DNA of 64,000 nucleotides from contig JAMXBD010001402.1 of the NCBI GenBank assembly GCA_024138025.1, positions 124,001 through 188,000 on the forward strand, given 5' to 3'. The notes below the pieces were generated by a model that saw only the letters and a program-made list of their open reading frames with translations, was not told where the DNA came from and did not search any database. This document shows positions 20,773 to 33,210 of the stretch, in pieces. Position 1 is the first letter of the stretch. Every line of letters begins with the position of its first letter. The translations under genes and the position numbers were made by a program. The stretch is from Combretum micranthum (lineage: Eukaryota; Streptophyta; Magnoliopsida; Myrtales; Combretaceae).

Positions 20773-23700
20773 TGAGATTATTTCACCAAATACAAGGATT
20801 GAGGCACTAGCGCATATTTAGGGGAATAATTTATAGCCATGTTAGATGCTCAAGATAATGGCTACCTTTTCTCTTTTATTGTACATTGGCCTTTTTATGA
20901 ACAGCCATTAATCTGCTCAAGAAGAAAGATGGAACGGAAGTAACTGTGTAATATTCATTGTTTTACCAAGTGCAGTATCGCCTGCAAAACGTGATTCTGT
21001 TCCTTTTCCATGGTAAGATTCGTGGATAGAGTATTTAAATTGGGAAGCTACAGTAAAAAGATGAGGTCTAGCAGTTTACAAACTATTACCATCATCTTTC
21101 GTCCCTTGCTGCTCGAGAGTAACTTGCAATTTTGGTGTCAGTTGGCAATACGTGCTAATAGGTTGTGTTCCCCACCCACCCCCCTTGTGTTTACAAAATA
21201 AACCAAGTCGCTTTATTTTTTTGGTCCGAGTTGAACTGATTAAGAAAATTACATGATACTGGTATTATAGCTATCGAGTCTCTATTTGAAGAATATATCT
21301 AAATATCATAAAATATATATATATATATATATATCTAAATACTGTCTTTAATTAGCATTATACTTATTACTAGTGGAAGATGCACCCCAGCGGGCAAATA
21401 TAATTATGTATAAAATATTTTGAAGATAAAAGATGATAAAAATGGTAAAAGCACTTGTATATAAGAACTAATATTACGATTACAATAAGAAAAAAGAAGT
21501 GGAGTACAAAAAAGAGGATGTTCCTTCTTAATAATTGATTATAGGTGAAGTTAAAATATGATAGAATATGATATATTACGATATTTATACTACGCATATT
21601 AATTTAACGCACTTATCCAACTAATTAATTCATTTAGATCATTGAACTCCTCACACGTTTATCACCGATGTGGATGTGTAAGTGATTTCAAAATGATATA
21701 TGACTTGTATTTTATTATGTTAATCCATGTGATTAAACCTGTTGGAGACAATTTTTATATTTAATTATTTGATGTATTTTTTTTTAATTTGGAAGAATAG
21801 GAATGTTTACATTTGAAAACGGATTCAAATTCTACATGCATAAAATTACCCTCCTTTCTTTAATTCAAGTTCAACCATTCTTACTTTTCCTACGCAGAAA
21901 ACTGGATTTGTTTCCATTTTTAAAAATTCAATAATCCTTTTGCTTTTACTTACACAACACGAAGTTTAAACTTAACATTTTTTTTTCCTTTCTTGAGACA
22001 CATATCTTCACTAAATTCAAAAAATTACCATCATGAAAATGATTTTGTGGGTTTTAAACTAAAATTATGATCTTGTTACATAATAATATAAGAATAAATT
22101 TAACGGAACAATATGTTAAGTTTACCCATAGTGATGGGATAAAAATTAATGCAAACTATTAACACATACTCGAAACAACACAGTTGTTGGATAATTCAAT
22201 CAATATATTGTTTTATTATTAGAAAAATATCTTCAATGAAATTAATACCTGTATACCAAACTTCTATGCAATAATTACATTTTAACTGTTGAAATTATTC
22301 GTGGATTAACTTACTTTGGCTGTACATTCTTCAGGTACTAAACAAGAGTTTGGTAACACTATTATACAATTGTCTTCACAGAATCAAAGATCAAAGACAA
22401 AGTAATAATATGTATGTTAGATTTTTTGTACTATACACGACTTCAAAGTTGCACATGTGCCTAAATGAATGTGAATATGACCAAACCTAGAAGTTCGAAG
22501 GACACAGAGGAAGAACTGAGGAAATGGACAAGATTCAGATCCTCGAATATGGATTTTACACCCCCTATGGACATGATCCAACCTACATCCTAAGTTCAGA
22601 CCTGTAAACCCCAAGAATTTTTTTTAAAACTAGAAAAAGAATAATAATAATATAATAAATGTACCATAGATATTAGATTTGGAACCCGATAAAAACCGTA
22701 ATTAGAAACTTTAGAATATTATGAATTTGTTCATGAACTTAAAACCCTAAATAGAAAATTTTCTAGATATTAAAAGATATCAATGATGAGATTTCATAAT
22801 CAGAATAAAAAACCTAAAATTCAAGTATAAGTAGCCTTAAATTTTGAGTGCACTAGAAAGCTAGTAATTTATAGTATGTGTAGAATAAAAACGACAAATC
22901 AAAGATAAACCGTTATGATTATAAATATACAATAGAAATTATAAAACAGACCAATAACTATCAATTTAGACTCCAAATAAAAATTTAGACTACACCATAA
23001 TTTTAGTTAGAAAATTTAATATCTATAGGTACCAATTTTATATTTTGACCTATTGGGCTCTAAAACCCTAATTGTGTAGAACAAAACTTTAAAAATACTT
23101 AATCGCGTAAACTTTAAACTCAAAATTTGGACTCAACAATACTCCAGAAATATTTTAGCACCTTAAAAAAAATTTTGGAAATAAAACTCTCATATAACTA
23201 ATATAATTATATGTGTATAAGTTAGATTTTGACAAAATTAATTAAATCTCTATACTTGAAATTATTCCACACGGAAAAATTTTGTAAAACACGGTAAAAA
23301 TGTAACACACAAGGCTGATTTCTTCTCCAACAATTGTTCACCGTAAGTAGCTTGTAGAATTAAGGAAAATAGTACAAAAAAAAAAAAAAAAAAACAAAAC
23401 CTTGGATAGTTGAGCCACTGAAATTGCACCAACCTTATCCCACAATTAATGCACTATAATGACTCAAGATTGATGCTTGTAGAACCGGTGGAGAGCAAAT
23501 TTTTTTCCCTTTCTCCTGCTGTGCGTGGCCAACAACAACAACAAATACAATTTGAAAAATTCAGCCCCTCCCATCGTGTAGTAAATATTAGGATATATAT
23601 AAATATACATATAGCTTAGTTTAACACCTTTTCAACACTACACAAATAATATATAAGCAAACAAAACCCATCCATTACTCCACCGTGACAAACACACACA

Positions 23701-24479
23701 CACACTTTAACAAATACAAATTGACAACTCCAAACTCTTCTTGCCCCACCACAAAATCAAAAGAATTTCTCTAAAGTCATTTAAAGCAAAACAAAATCCA
23801 ACTCTTTTTCTTATAACTCACCAATCCAACAAGGTAGTAGTTAAAGGTAAGCCTATCTTTAGTAGTCATTTCGTGTCTAAATTACAATAAACTCATGTCA
23901 ATATCTATATATGTAGGTATCGTCTATATAGGAAGGAGGATTTATCATCTTCTTCTCTAGGCCATCAAGGTAATATCTCACCTATTCTATAACCTACATC
24001 TCATTCATGTGTAGAAATTAGGACATAAGAGTATAGGGTTATCATAGAAATTCTACATATGTGTAGTCTCCATGAGCTTATGTTGATAGTAACATGAATA
24101 GCATGTGATGATGATTTTAGCTAAGTTAGAATACCATATTGTAGTAAAGAAAACTATGGAGAAATTAAACTTAGACTTTAGAAAACCCTATGCCTTAATT
24201 CCTATCACTGAAAGATCATGACTCTTAATATCTATTTCATGACTTAGCTTAGTTCAAAAGGTTAATAGAATATGTCTACAATAATCTCTAAATAATAGAA
24301 TTTGGTCAATATGAACATTAAGACACTTATAGGGAACTTTAACCATATGAATACATAAGAAACTATAATAAAAAGTTTTATCATTAAGAATATTTTAAGG
24401 AAATTAATCCTTCTGGATAGAAAACAAACCTACAAAAAGTCCAAACATGACAAAATAAAGATTTCCGATGAGTATCAGC
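20773..24479. other. AT-rich region with no recognised gene
   Basis: 20773-21200 is probably the 3' untranslated region of the methyltransferase gene, with an AATAAA at about 21196. The remainder is AT-rich with a TA microsatellite (21315-21335) and an A-run near 23375. At 23590-24000 a TATA-like TATATATAAATA, a CA-rich purine-poor stretch and two GGTAAG/GGTAATA donor-like sites resemble a transcribed leader, but no protein or known RNA is recognisable. No LTR ends are seen. Confidence 0.5.
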
Positions 24480-24884
24480 TCATGATTTTCCTTCAGGACT
24501 TGATCTGCATATCCTCTCTTGATCAATAATTCCCATATATATTTTGGCATCAAAGACCCTCATCCACAGAATGCCATAACTATTGCTTTTAATCAAAGGC
24601 CTTCCACACAATTCAAACCACTCATCATGAATTCGGTCAATTAAAGCATTATTATAATCATCCAACAAATATGACATATGTGGTTTTAAGAATTGTTGCT
24701 TCTCACAATTGCCATCTTGGAGGTAAACAACATCAAACATCCAACCTTCATCCATAGAACCTCCAATAGACAATCTAGGAATTACAAAACCTAGTAGCAT
24801 AGGTTTTGAACTATCACAACAATAAAGAATACTACCATGCTTGATAGTTTCGGATGCAAGTGGCCCCAAATCAGGTATACACAA
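24480..24884 (-). pseudogene. Uncharacterised 134-aa open frame
   Basis: Clean open frame with protein-like composition: ETIKHGSILYCCDSSKPMLL, then FVIPRLSIGGSMDEGWMFDV, HDEWFELCGRPL and WMRVFDAKIYMG. I cannot assign it to a family. It lies just downstream, in the same orientation, of a gypsy protease remnant, where the reverse transcriptase would be expected, but it has no RT motif. It may therefore be a host fragment carried by, or joined to, the element. The frame starts after a short gap from the protease part and ends at a stop near 24480, beyond which no related sequence is seen. Confidence 0.45.
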
Positions 24885-24898
24885 TCAAGAGGTAACTT

Positions 24899-25542
24899 TC
24901 AACTACTGTCACTTTGCATATCCCTTAAAGCATCTATCTCCTCCACATTAGTATCCATTGAACTCTCTTCTTTTAACTCCCGCTTAGGAGGATTCATCTC
25001 CAACCTTGCAACCCTAACTTCATCCAAACTCATAGGCAATAGTACTAGCCTTTTCTTCTTAGCTATCTTAAGAGAATAGCAATTACATTGCTCATCATAC
25101 ATTACTCCTCTATCACTTACCCAAGGATTGCCAAGCAAACATGAGAGATTGTAGTATGCACTACATCACACAAAACTTCATCAAAATATTGATTTGGAAG
25201 AGTAATGGATACTCGAACCTGTTTAGCGACAAAAGTCAATTGATCGCTACCTCTCCAATTGATGTAATAAGGTCATGGATGAACTATAGTTTGTAGCTTC
25301 AATCTATCCACCATAGCCTTCGCTGCGATATTAACTTGAAAACCATGATCAATAATAACAATGCCAATCACATCATTCACATAGATTTTCAATTGAAACA
25401 ATTCCTCTACATCCACATCTCCAATAGATGGATTAGCATTAACATGCAATTGTATTACTCTAGGGCTTGAAACATTATTCCATAAATCTTTTATCTTACA
25501 AGGGTATAAATTCAATGAATAATAACATGAAAATCTCCACAA
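24899..25542 (-). pseudogene. pro: gypsy protease remnant with altered active site
   Basis: The minus strand from 25542 reads ...GIVIIDHGFQVNIAAKAMVDRLKLQTIVHP. This aligns with the protease at 1010-1110 but with His where the Asp-Ser/Thr-Gly triplet needs Ser or Thr. It continues in other frames through DEVLCDVV (about 25175) to MLGNPWVSDRGVMYDE (25138-25090). An acidic tail follows. Several frameshifts separate the pieces. Same gypsy family as the element at the left edge, but more diverged. Confidence 0.75.
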
Positions 25543-25633
25543 TTGTTACAATCTTAAACAAAACCCAAGATTAATTTTCCAAATAATAATCCAAAACACT
25601 GTCACCTCTAGTCGCAATCCACAACCCTATGCT

Positions 25634-25647
25634 TTGATACCAAGATG
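25634..25647 (-). other. Primer-binding site (minus strand)
   Basis: TGCTTTGATACCA is the inverse of an initiator tRNA-Met-type site (TGGTATCAAAGCA). It lies between the internal remnant and the LTR, fixing the element's orientation. Confidence 0.75.
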
Positions 25648-26191
25648 ATACAGATCGGTGTATCTGATTTAACAACAGATCTAGTGCTTCCAATTGCGAT
25701 TTAGGGTTTTTATATTTTTGGGTTTTATGGTTGATAAAACATGAAATTAAAGATATGAACGAATTAATCCTTGGATATGACACACCAAAGATTAAATCGA
25801 ACTAGTTGCCCTAGTCTATTGATATGACTGACGATGACAAGAAACAACAAAGATCTTGAAAGAAGTACTCAAAGAATTCTTATTCAAGAATAATCTGTCT
25901 TAAAGATAAGTCTCAATTCATCAAAACTCAATTGTCCCTCCTTACATGCTTCCAGGCCTATTTATAATATTCTGGATAGGTAAAATACGAAAGAAGTCTA
26001 AAAGACTAAACAGGAAAATGTATCGTCCTTAAAGACAATAAAACGAGAAACAAATAATAAAGGAAAGATTTAAGTCAATCCACTAATATAATAGGAAAAT
26101 ATATCGTTCCATCTTCTTCGCGTCAGATCTTCTTAATTTCATCAGATATCGCTACGTTATCATCATATTCTATCGGGTGCAAGAATTAACA
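25648..26191 (-). repeat. 5' LTR of the minus-strand gypsy remnant
   Basis: On the minus strand it starts TGTTAATTCTTGC and ends CGATCTGTATCA, next to the primer-binding site. A TATA-like TATTTATAATATT lies at about 25962. About 544 bp. Gag and the protease start are compressed into the 90 bp left of the primer-binding site, so most of gag is deleted. Confidence 0.65.
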
Positions 26192-26734
26192 CTACCGAGG
26201 GTCAATGTCGAGGAGTAAATTTGGCCCGTGACTACCAGTGCAACCATAAGAAATTAACAATGTCGACGTGTAAACGACCTTCATTATGGGTGGCATGGGG
26301 AAAGCGATGATGATCACGGCTGGGATTAGAAATGTGATCTCCTATGGAACTTGATTCCTATCACTCATGCTTAATTATATATTTCAACAAACATAACACA
26401 TTAACTATCATTTATTTATTTCATTTTAGCTCAAAAAGATTCATATTATATTTAACTACATACATTTAACTAGTAAAACAAGTTTTAACTTTATTTAGAG
26501 AATGTAGCAGCTGGAAAGAAATAAAATTTCAGTCTTGATATTTTTATAATTTGCAAAAAATTAAAACATGAAATTGTAGATTTCTTTTTAAGCTTTTCGT
26601 AGCCTTTTAAATCACTTCAATCTGATGTCAGATAAAAAAGTTATGAGCAAAATAAGAAACAATGTCGCAATAAGGAAAACTAAACGGGACTGTATGACAA
26701 GTTGTATGAACCATACACCTTTCCATACATGCTG
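26192..26734. other. Spacer between two retroelements
   Basis: No gene or repeat recognised. The last bases, TGCTG, are the five flanking bases of the giant LTR. Confidence 0.5.
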
Positions 26735-29700
26735 TGTCATGCCCCGAGCGGGTACCCTAAAATGTGGCAGTCCGCCGTACATAATACTAAAGCATTGAAA
26801 TGACTACCTTAGTCATGCAAAGGCTTTCATATCATGTACAAAGCATACATCATAGCCAAGAGAACACATCGGAATAGCATAATTTACATTGATAATGATT
26901 AAGTAACAAAACAAGGAGAATAGTTATCATAAAACATAAACATGGTTTATTACAAATCTTAGGAGCATACCTCCGTTATTGTCTTCAAGTCTATCTAAAT
27001 ACATTACTTAATAATCACCAAAATACTAATATAGCATATATTGTGTATAAGGAAATTACAAAATGACTTCATCCTATGTGCCCATTGCTTCCATAAGAGT
27101 TTAAAATCCATCAATGACTTTCTTAATGTCATGATCTTCGAATACAGCTATGAGTATAACCTGTTTCAACAAAAATCCTTAGGGTATAAGATTACAACTA
27201 GCATAGTGAGATATTCCCTTTCATCCGCACCGTGATATCAAACAAGTTTGTTTAATTTCCATACATATGCTATGCATCAAATCACATGATTACACAAATA
27301 TATATAGTTATCTGAAAACCATATATAAAATGGATTTATCCCTCCGCATCAAAGGTTAAGGAATTGTTGATGAAGGTCCTCTCGACTTTCTACTACTAGT
27401 CCCTAGGCCCCCCCCCCCCCCCCTTAAAGCGTTTGGTTGGTACGGCTTCGAACCTAGAGTCGCATTCCCCATGCGATGTGAATTCTCTAAGAAGGAGCAT
27501 GGCCCGTGTCCCAACACGTTAACAGACCATCCAACTTTACGCGTAGAAGTAGCAGCCTTTCGGAAAAAAATGTGACTCGATGGATACTATGCGTGAACGT
27601 TTTTTTTCTTAGGCTAAACCTTATTAAGGATTCTTAGGGGCGATCAAACAATTTAGCAAAACAATAAGCAAATATACATGTAAGTACACAAAATACTTAA
27701 ATAATCAATTTCGAAGTTGTGATATTCTTAATTCTATTTCATCACTTAAGCATCGAATCACACATACATACATATCCTTCAATTCCCCATACGTATCTAT
27801 TTTTATCCTTTCTTAGTATACTAATGCCACTACTCTACAAGCACAAGCAAGGTAATGAAATTAAGAGGAAAAACTCACTCGTCCATTTCGCAATCTCGTA
27901 ATCCTTAGGAAGGAAAATCCCGTATTCCTCTTCACTTAGATAAAAAAAATACCCTGGATGAGTATTTCGTACAAGTTTTCCTTAAACTTTTTAATTCTAT
28001 TTCACTATATTCGCCAAAAATCGCGTAGAATGAAATTCCAATTTAAAATTGCCATAACTTGCTCATTTTAATTAGAAATTTCATGTATTATATGTTGTTT
28101 TCTACCTACTCGAAAAGATCTATCCATTTATAAGGTTATTTTTATCACAAAAAGCCATTTGGGTTTGGAAATGGTAGGGTACAGTATCATTGCGAAATTC
28201 CAATTCCTTAAAACACAATTTTTAAAATTTTCTTCATCAAAAAATCAATTAATCCTTAAGCAAAAATATAGACATTTATATGATTGAAAAATCCTTTGAA
28301 AATATATATATATATATACATATATAGACTCATATTGTATGCATGATTTTAGTGACGTTGCCTTAAAATAAAGTTTGTAAACAATTTTGCGAAGATAGAG
28401 TTTTGTGAAGGGTCATTCTTTAACTTGTGATTAATTTGCTATTTTGTAAATTTTTGACTTAGTAATAAGAAGGTCATAATTCAATATATATATTTTTAAA
28501 ATCCTTAAAGGTTTTATATTGTTCACAAATTCTTATTCATATTTTTATAAAATATGGTTTTCCCTATTTGTGACATAAAAACTCAAGTATATTTTTTTAA
28601 AAGAATTTTCTAAGTTTGACTCTTTAAACAAAATTCTTATTTTTAGATTTTTTAAGTGTGAAACTTAATTAAAGAAAATCATGATTTCTTACTTATTTTA
28701 AGCCCATGAATGTTTTATTTTTATGTTAAATTCTTTTAACTAATTATTTTCCAAAATATGAACCTTTATGTGGATAGGAGGAAAATCATGCCAAGTTGTA
28801 TAAAAGATGTTTCAAATTTTAGCATATGAGGAAAAAATTTGTGAGTGGCTTATTTTAAATCTTCATGCTTACAGTATTTCTTTATTAATTCATAATTTTT
28901 CCATACATGGATCTTCATTTGAAAATCTTTAGTTTGTTACAAGTGAATGTCTAGTCACTATAAATATTATTTGTATTTACTAAATTCCATAAAAAATGGA
29001 TTTATGCTTTTTAAAACTTAGTTCCTTAAGTCGTATACCGATTTTATTTCTAAGTGGATTTTAACTTAGTGCGTTGGTTTTATCTTAACTTTGAAAACTA
29101 GTCTAGTTCTTGGTTTTTATTATGGAATTAGAAAAGAAATCCTATAATTAAGCTTTTAGGAAAAATTTGGATATCAAAGAGTTATTAACACTAAGTTTTT
29201 ATAAACTTTATGTTACTCATCAATAAAAGATAGTGTTTATTTCCTTAGTTAATTTCTTTGATAAAATCGTCTTTATTGTCCTTTAAGAAAATTAATGATG
29301 AGTTTGAAAAGAAGTTGTTAAGATAATTTACCTATGTGTTTGATGACAAAATCTTTATTTAGTCACAAGGTTGTATATTAAAAGAGTTTGGTTTTATTTT
29401 CCTCAATAAAAGAAAATTCTTCTTTATTTTTGTTGAGACAATATCTCTATAATGATGTATGTGTATGATTATGTAGCATGAAAAAGATGAAAAGATCACA
29501 CAATAATATAGAAAGATTATAAGAAGCAATAATAAGCAAAAAAAGGAGGTCAAGTATTGGGAAGTCTTAGCTTATATCAAGACTTCTCGGACTTAGACAT
29601 GGGCAAGTCCTTTAAGAAAATAAGAAAACAATTGAGAAAATCATGGGAGTCTTAGATTTATTTCAAAGCTCTCCGGACTTAGATTAGGGACAAGTCCAAA

Positions 29701-31374
29701 AGAAAGAAGAAAAATTATTTTGACATGATGAGGACAAGTCTAAGATTAGAAAGACTAGTCTTAATGAAATTACATGAAATAAATAAAGATTGTGTTAGTG
29801 AGCTTATATGCTTTAAGAAATATATATATATATATGCATAAATATATTTAATAACATATAGAAGTTAGATTAGAAGCATAAATAATATAACATAATAATA
29901 TAATAAAATATTTCATGAACAAGAACAAAACATGAACATATTGTTACTCTTTACTACCCATGGGTTTAAGAAATACACACTATGATCATGTTAAGTTACA
30001 TGAAATGAAGAATGTTTAGAAACATTTACTTAAGGTTATGTGAAGATGGAGGGAAAAAAAAAAGCTTTAGTAGTTGTATGGAGATGGTAATGGTATAGGA
30101 AGAAGAGAGAGTTGGGAAGAAATTTTTTGGAAGAGAAAGATTAGAGAGAGAAGTTGAGAAATGATTTTGGTAGAGTTTTGTTATGGTCAAAGAAAAGTGA
30201 GTAAGAAGTGAATGAGGGAAAATGTATTTATAGATAAATATGGGGGGAATTTAGAGAAATAAAAATAAATGAAAAAGAAAATGAAATATGGGGGAGAGAG
30301 AGAATGGTGACCTGCCATATGAAGGAGGAGAGAGAGTGTGTGTGATAAAAAATTAATTTCAGTAAAGAAAAGTAAGTAAAATGTAAGAGAAATTAAGTAA
30401 AAAGTAATATTGGTAATGTAAATGTAAGAAATAGGTTGATAGGTTGTAAGAGATATGTTGTAAGAAAATGTAGAGATAGCAAAATAGTAATGAATAGTAG
30501 ACTAGACAAATAAAATATCGGTAATAAAAAAACACACGCGTAAAAATATGATATATGATATTTTTAGTTATCGAAAAATTATAAAATTGAAAATTTTGAA
30601 ATCCTTGTATTATTATGAATCTATCGGTGTCATCGAAATATTTTTACTATTATGAGCCTCGGGACACACTTTTTGAGAACTGATCCCGTTCGAGTTCGAA
30701 ATACACTAAAAATTAACGAATATGATATTTTTAAGTTTTCCTATATTATTAAGAACTATTATCCATAATTATCTTAATTCCGTTACTTAAGGTTTAAGAG
30801 CATGGGATTGCTAGATCTAAACACTAGGGTTTGTTGTAGAATTTGTTGACTTTTAGGGTTCCGGTTTGACTTCTGGCTTTTTGATTTATTCATAAGATCA
30901 TAAAATTTTTGGGGTTTTTGACCGTGTTATATTTTTGGTACAACACATATGTTTTATTTTATTTTATTTGTGATTTATTTAATATTTTTTAGTTCCTGGG
31001 ATTGTTTAGCCGAGTCTAGGGTTATGGATTGACTTCATTCGACTTTTGGTGATAATTGAAATTTTTATTCTAAAATTCACCTAAGGATTTAAGGTTTTAG
31101 TATTTTTTTTGTCAAGTGTTATTTGGATATATCATCTTGATTTGGGTGTTAGGGATCAAATAGCTGATTTGTTGGCATACGAATATTGAATCAAACGATT
31201 GTTGGATTTTTCATTTTGTTTTGAGGGTTCTCCTTTTTCTCAAGGTTAAGAATTTTCATATTTGATCTTATTTAGAATTCGGTTTTAACTTGGGGTTGGT
31301 TTTTAGGGTCTTGGTTTTGGTATTTAACTCTAGGATTATTTTCTAAGAATTGTGAAAAAATTCAAGGGTTTACA
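26735..31374 (-). repeat. Giant LTR (4.64 kb), 3' LTR of a minus-strand gypsy-type element
   Basis: On the minus strand it starts TGTAAACCC at 31374 and ends GGGGCATGACA at 26735. The polypurine tract lies just outside its start, so it is a 3' LTR. A TATA box (TATAAATA, inverse at 30225-30232) places transcription start near 30200. It contains the family's 80-nt conserved box (about 28045-28135), the mini-exon (27879-27934) and a 16-base C-run at 27408. It is one of the most diverged of the six giant LTRs here. Confidence 0.85.
27879..27934 (-). other. Candidate conserved mini-exon in giant LTR, copy 1
   Basis: Minus strand: pyrimidine tract and AG acceptor, 56 nt, then GTGAGTTTTT donor. The conserved ATGGACGA sits at the donor. 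The peptide reads EEEYGIFLPKDYE, sharing acidic-xLPxDY with the other copies. Confidence 0.4.
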
Positions 31375-31391
31375 ACCTATCCCTTTAAAGA
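31375..31391 (-). other. Polypurine tract of the giant-LTR element
   Basis: Minus strand reads CTTTAAAGGGATAGGT before TGTAAACCC, preceded by GAGGACAAAACTTT, the usual gypsy sequence just upstream of a 3' LTR. Confidence 0.75.
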
Positions 31392-32501
31392 AAGTTTTGT
31401 CCTCAAAACTTACCACGCATATAGTTTGTAAAACTTGGGGATGAAGCTTATGCCGTATTTCATTAGCATTCTCAACATATGAAATTCATCGTACTTTTAT
31501 TTGTTAAGTTTATTTGCGACAGGTATTATGATTACATTGTGTTGTTTCTTTGCCCCCATTTATTTGATATCTTTCTTTAGTTTCATTTCTACGAAAAGGT
31601 TTTGGAACTTTATCATTGTTTTAGTAGCTCTTCTTTCGTAATTATTATTATTTTTCGCTTATTCTTAGTCAGTGGTGTTGAGAATTTTCAACATTTCACT
31701 AATTCTGTGTGTTTAATATTCTATGCAAATAACATATATAAAATAATAAGATTTGGTTTAGCGATTTTCAACCTTCACTTTGCTCGACCCTTTTTGAGAA
31801 GATTCAAACTCAACCAAGATAATGGACAACTTACACTTGACCTAACTTATCTTCAAACTGATGAAACACATTACGACACCACACTAGCACATCAATACAA
31901 CAAAGAAAGGTTGTGAATTCGCTTTTCCATCCTTATGTGAGTATATATATGACATGTGCATATGACATACGTAATGTTCATACTCCTTTCATTATTAAAG
32001 ATATTGATGTCTTATCATTTACATGATCATCTTGACAAGGTTTGAGATCAATATGTTTCATTATGTTATTGATTTCGGGAAAATTTTTGGAATTATATGT
32101 TAAGATTTTATCATCAATGGTTCTTGCCTTTAAGCAATAATTATAAGTATTTAAGCTTTTAATGTACTTTGTTTTGGGTGTTTTTAGTGTCGACAAGGTG
32201 GATGACATTTGATTTGATTTCTACATTTGCTATATGCTAAATTTTTACCGATATTATATCTATCCATTCTATATTGGGTGATGATGGTTATTGATTCTAT
32301 TGTCATTACTAACAAACCGTTCCTTTAGTCTTAGTTGTGCAAAAAGACATTCTAACATCTAAGGGTACGATGCTAACCTGATATCGATTCACTTTCACAA
32401 CTATCATCCTCTTCCAAGCTAGCGAATTCTATCTCCTTTAGCTGGCTTCCTTGTAAACCCACTGTCTTTGTAGGTTGCATACAAGTATTCCTTGTGGGGT
32501 A
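31392..32501 (-). other. Internal region without recognisable pol
   Basis: Between the polypurine tract and the gag remnant, where protease, RT, RNase H and integrase should occupy about 4 kb, only 1.1 kb is present and no RT, RNase H or integrase motif is seen on either strand. Deletion of pol, or a non-autonomous element, would explain this. Confidence 0.55.
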
Positions 32502-32834
32502 TTACCGAGTATCTCCCATTCCTCTTGTCATTTCCATTCTTAACGTTATCCATGCCTTTCTTTTTAAGGCACCTTTTAGCAATATGTCCCGGTTTCTTAC
32601 AAATGAGGTAGACAGTAGTGGTTTTCTTTTGACCTCATGGTTCAGACTTCCGCAGTAGTAACACTTGTGTTGTAGCTTAGGGTATTGTCTTGGATGATGT
32701 CCCCCTTTACATTTCCAACATCGGATATCTGATGTCTTTTTATCCTTCTTTCTGCTTGGATTGCCTAAGGGTTTGAACTCCTTGACTTTGAGGCTTAAGC
32801 TAGGTCCACTTATGGGTTCTTCCTCAACTATCAT
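32502..32834 (-). pseudogene. gag: gag C-terminus with two zinc-knuckle-like motifs
   Basis: Minus-strand frame with CWKCKGGHHPRQYP and CYYCGSLNHEVKRK. In both, the fourth ligand of the CCHC set is lost (P and K where Cys is expected). It is preceded by PLGNPSRKKDKK-like basic linker. It belongs to the giant-LTR element. Nucleic-acid binding by Gag would be impaired. Confidence 0.7.
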
Positions 32835-33210
32835 GACGTTCCTTTATGCCAATCTCCTTTTCTTAGCATTTTCCACAATTCGTGCTTTCTACTAATTCTT
32901 GAAAACTTTTGATGTCAAGCTCTACAAACTTGATATGAAGGTCTTTGTCTAATTCTCCTAAGAATACTTGTCTCTTTAATTCGTCACTATGCTTATATGA
33001 TTTAGGGGCATATTGTAACAGCTTGCTAAACTCTGTTTCACATTGCTCGAGACTATGGTCTTCTTGAGAGACACATAAGAAATTCGCACTATATTAGACT
33101 CTCAAGATTCAGGGGAAAAAGTTCTCTAAGAATTCGCCTAAATATCTTCCATGTGATTGACGGTAGTAGCTCCCTACTTTTGGATTCTTACCATATCCTT
33201 GCATTGAATG

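Noticed and set aside
31602..31916. 104-aa plus-strand open frame as a gene
   Set aside because: No domain, low-complexity hydrophobic start, and it lies antisense inside the internal region of a retroelement.
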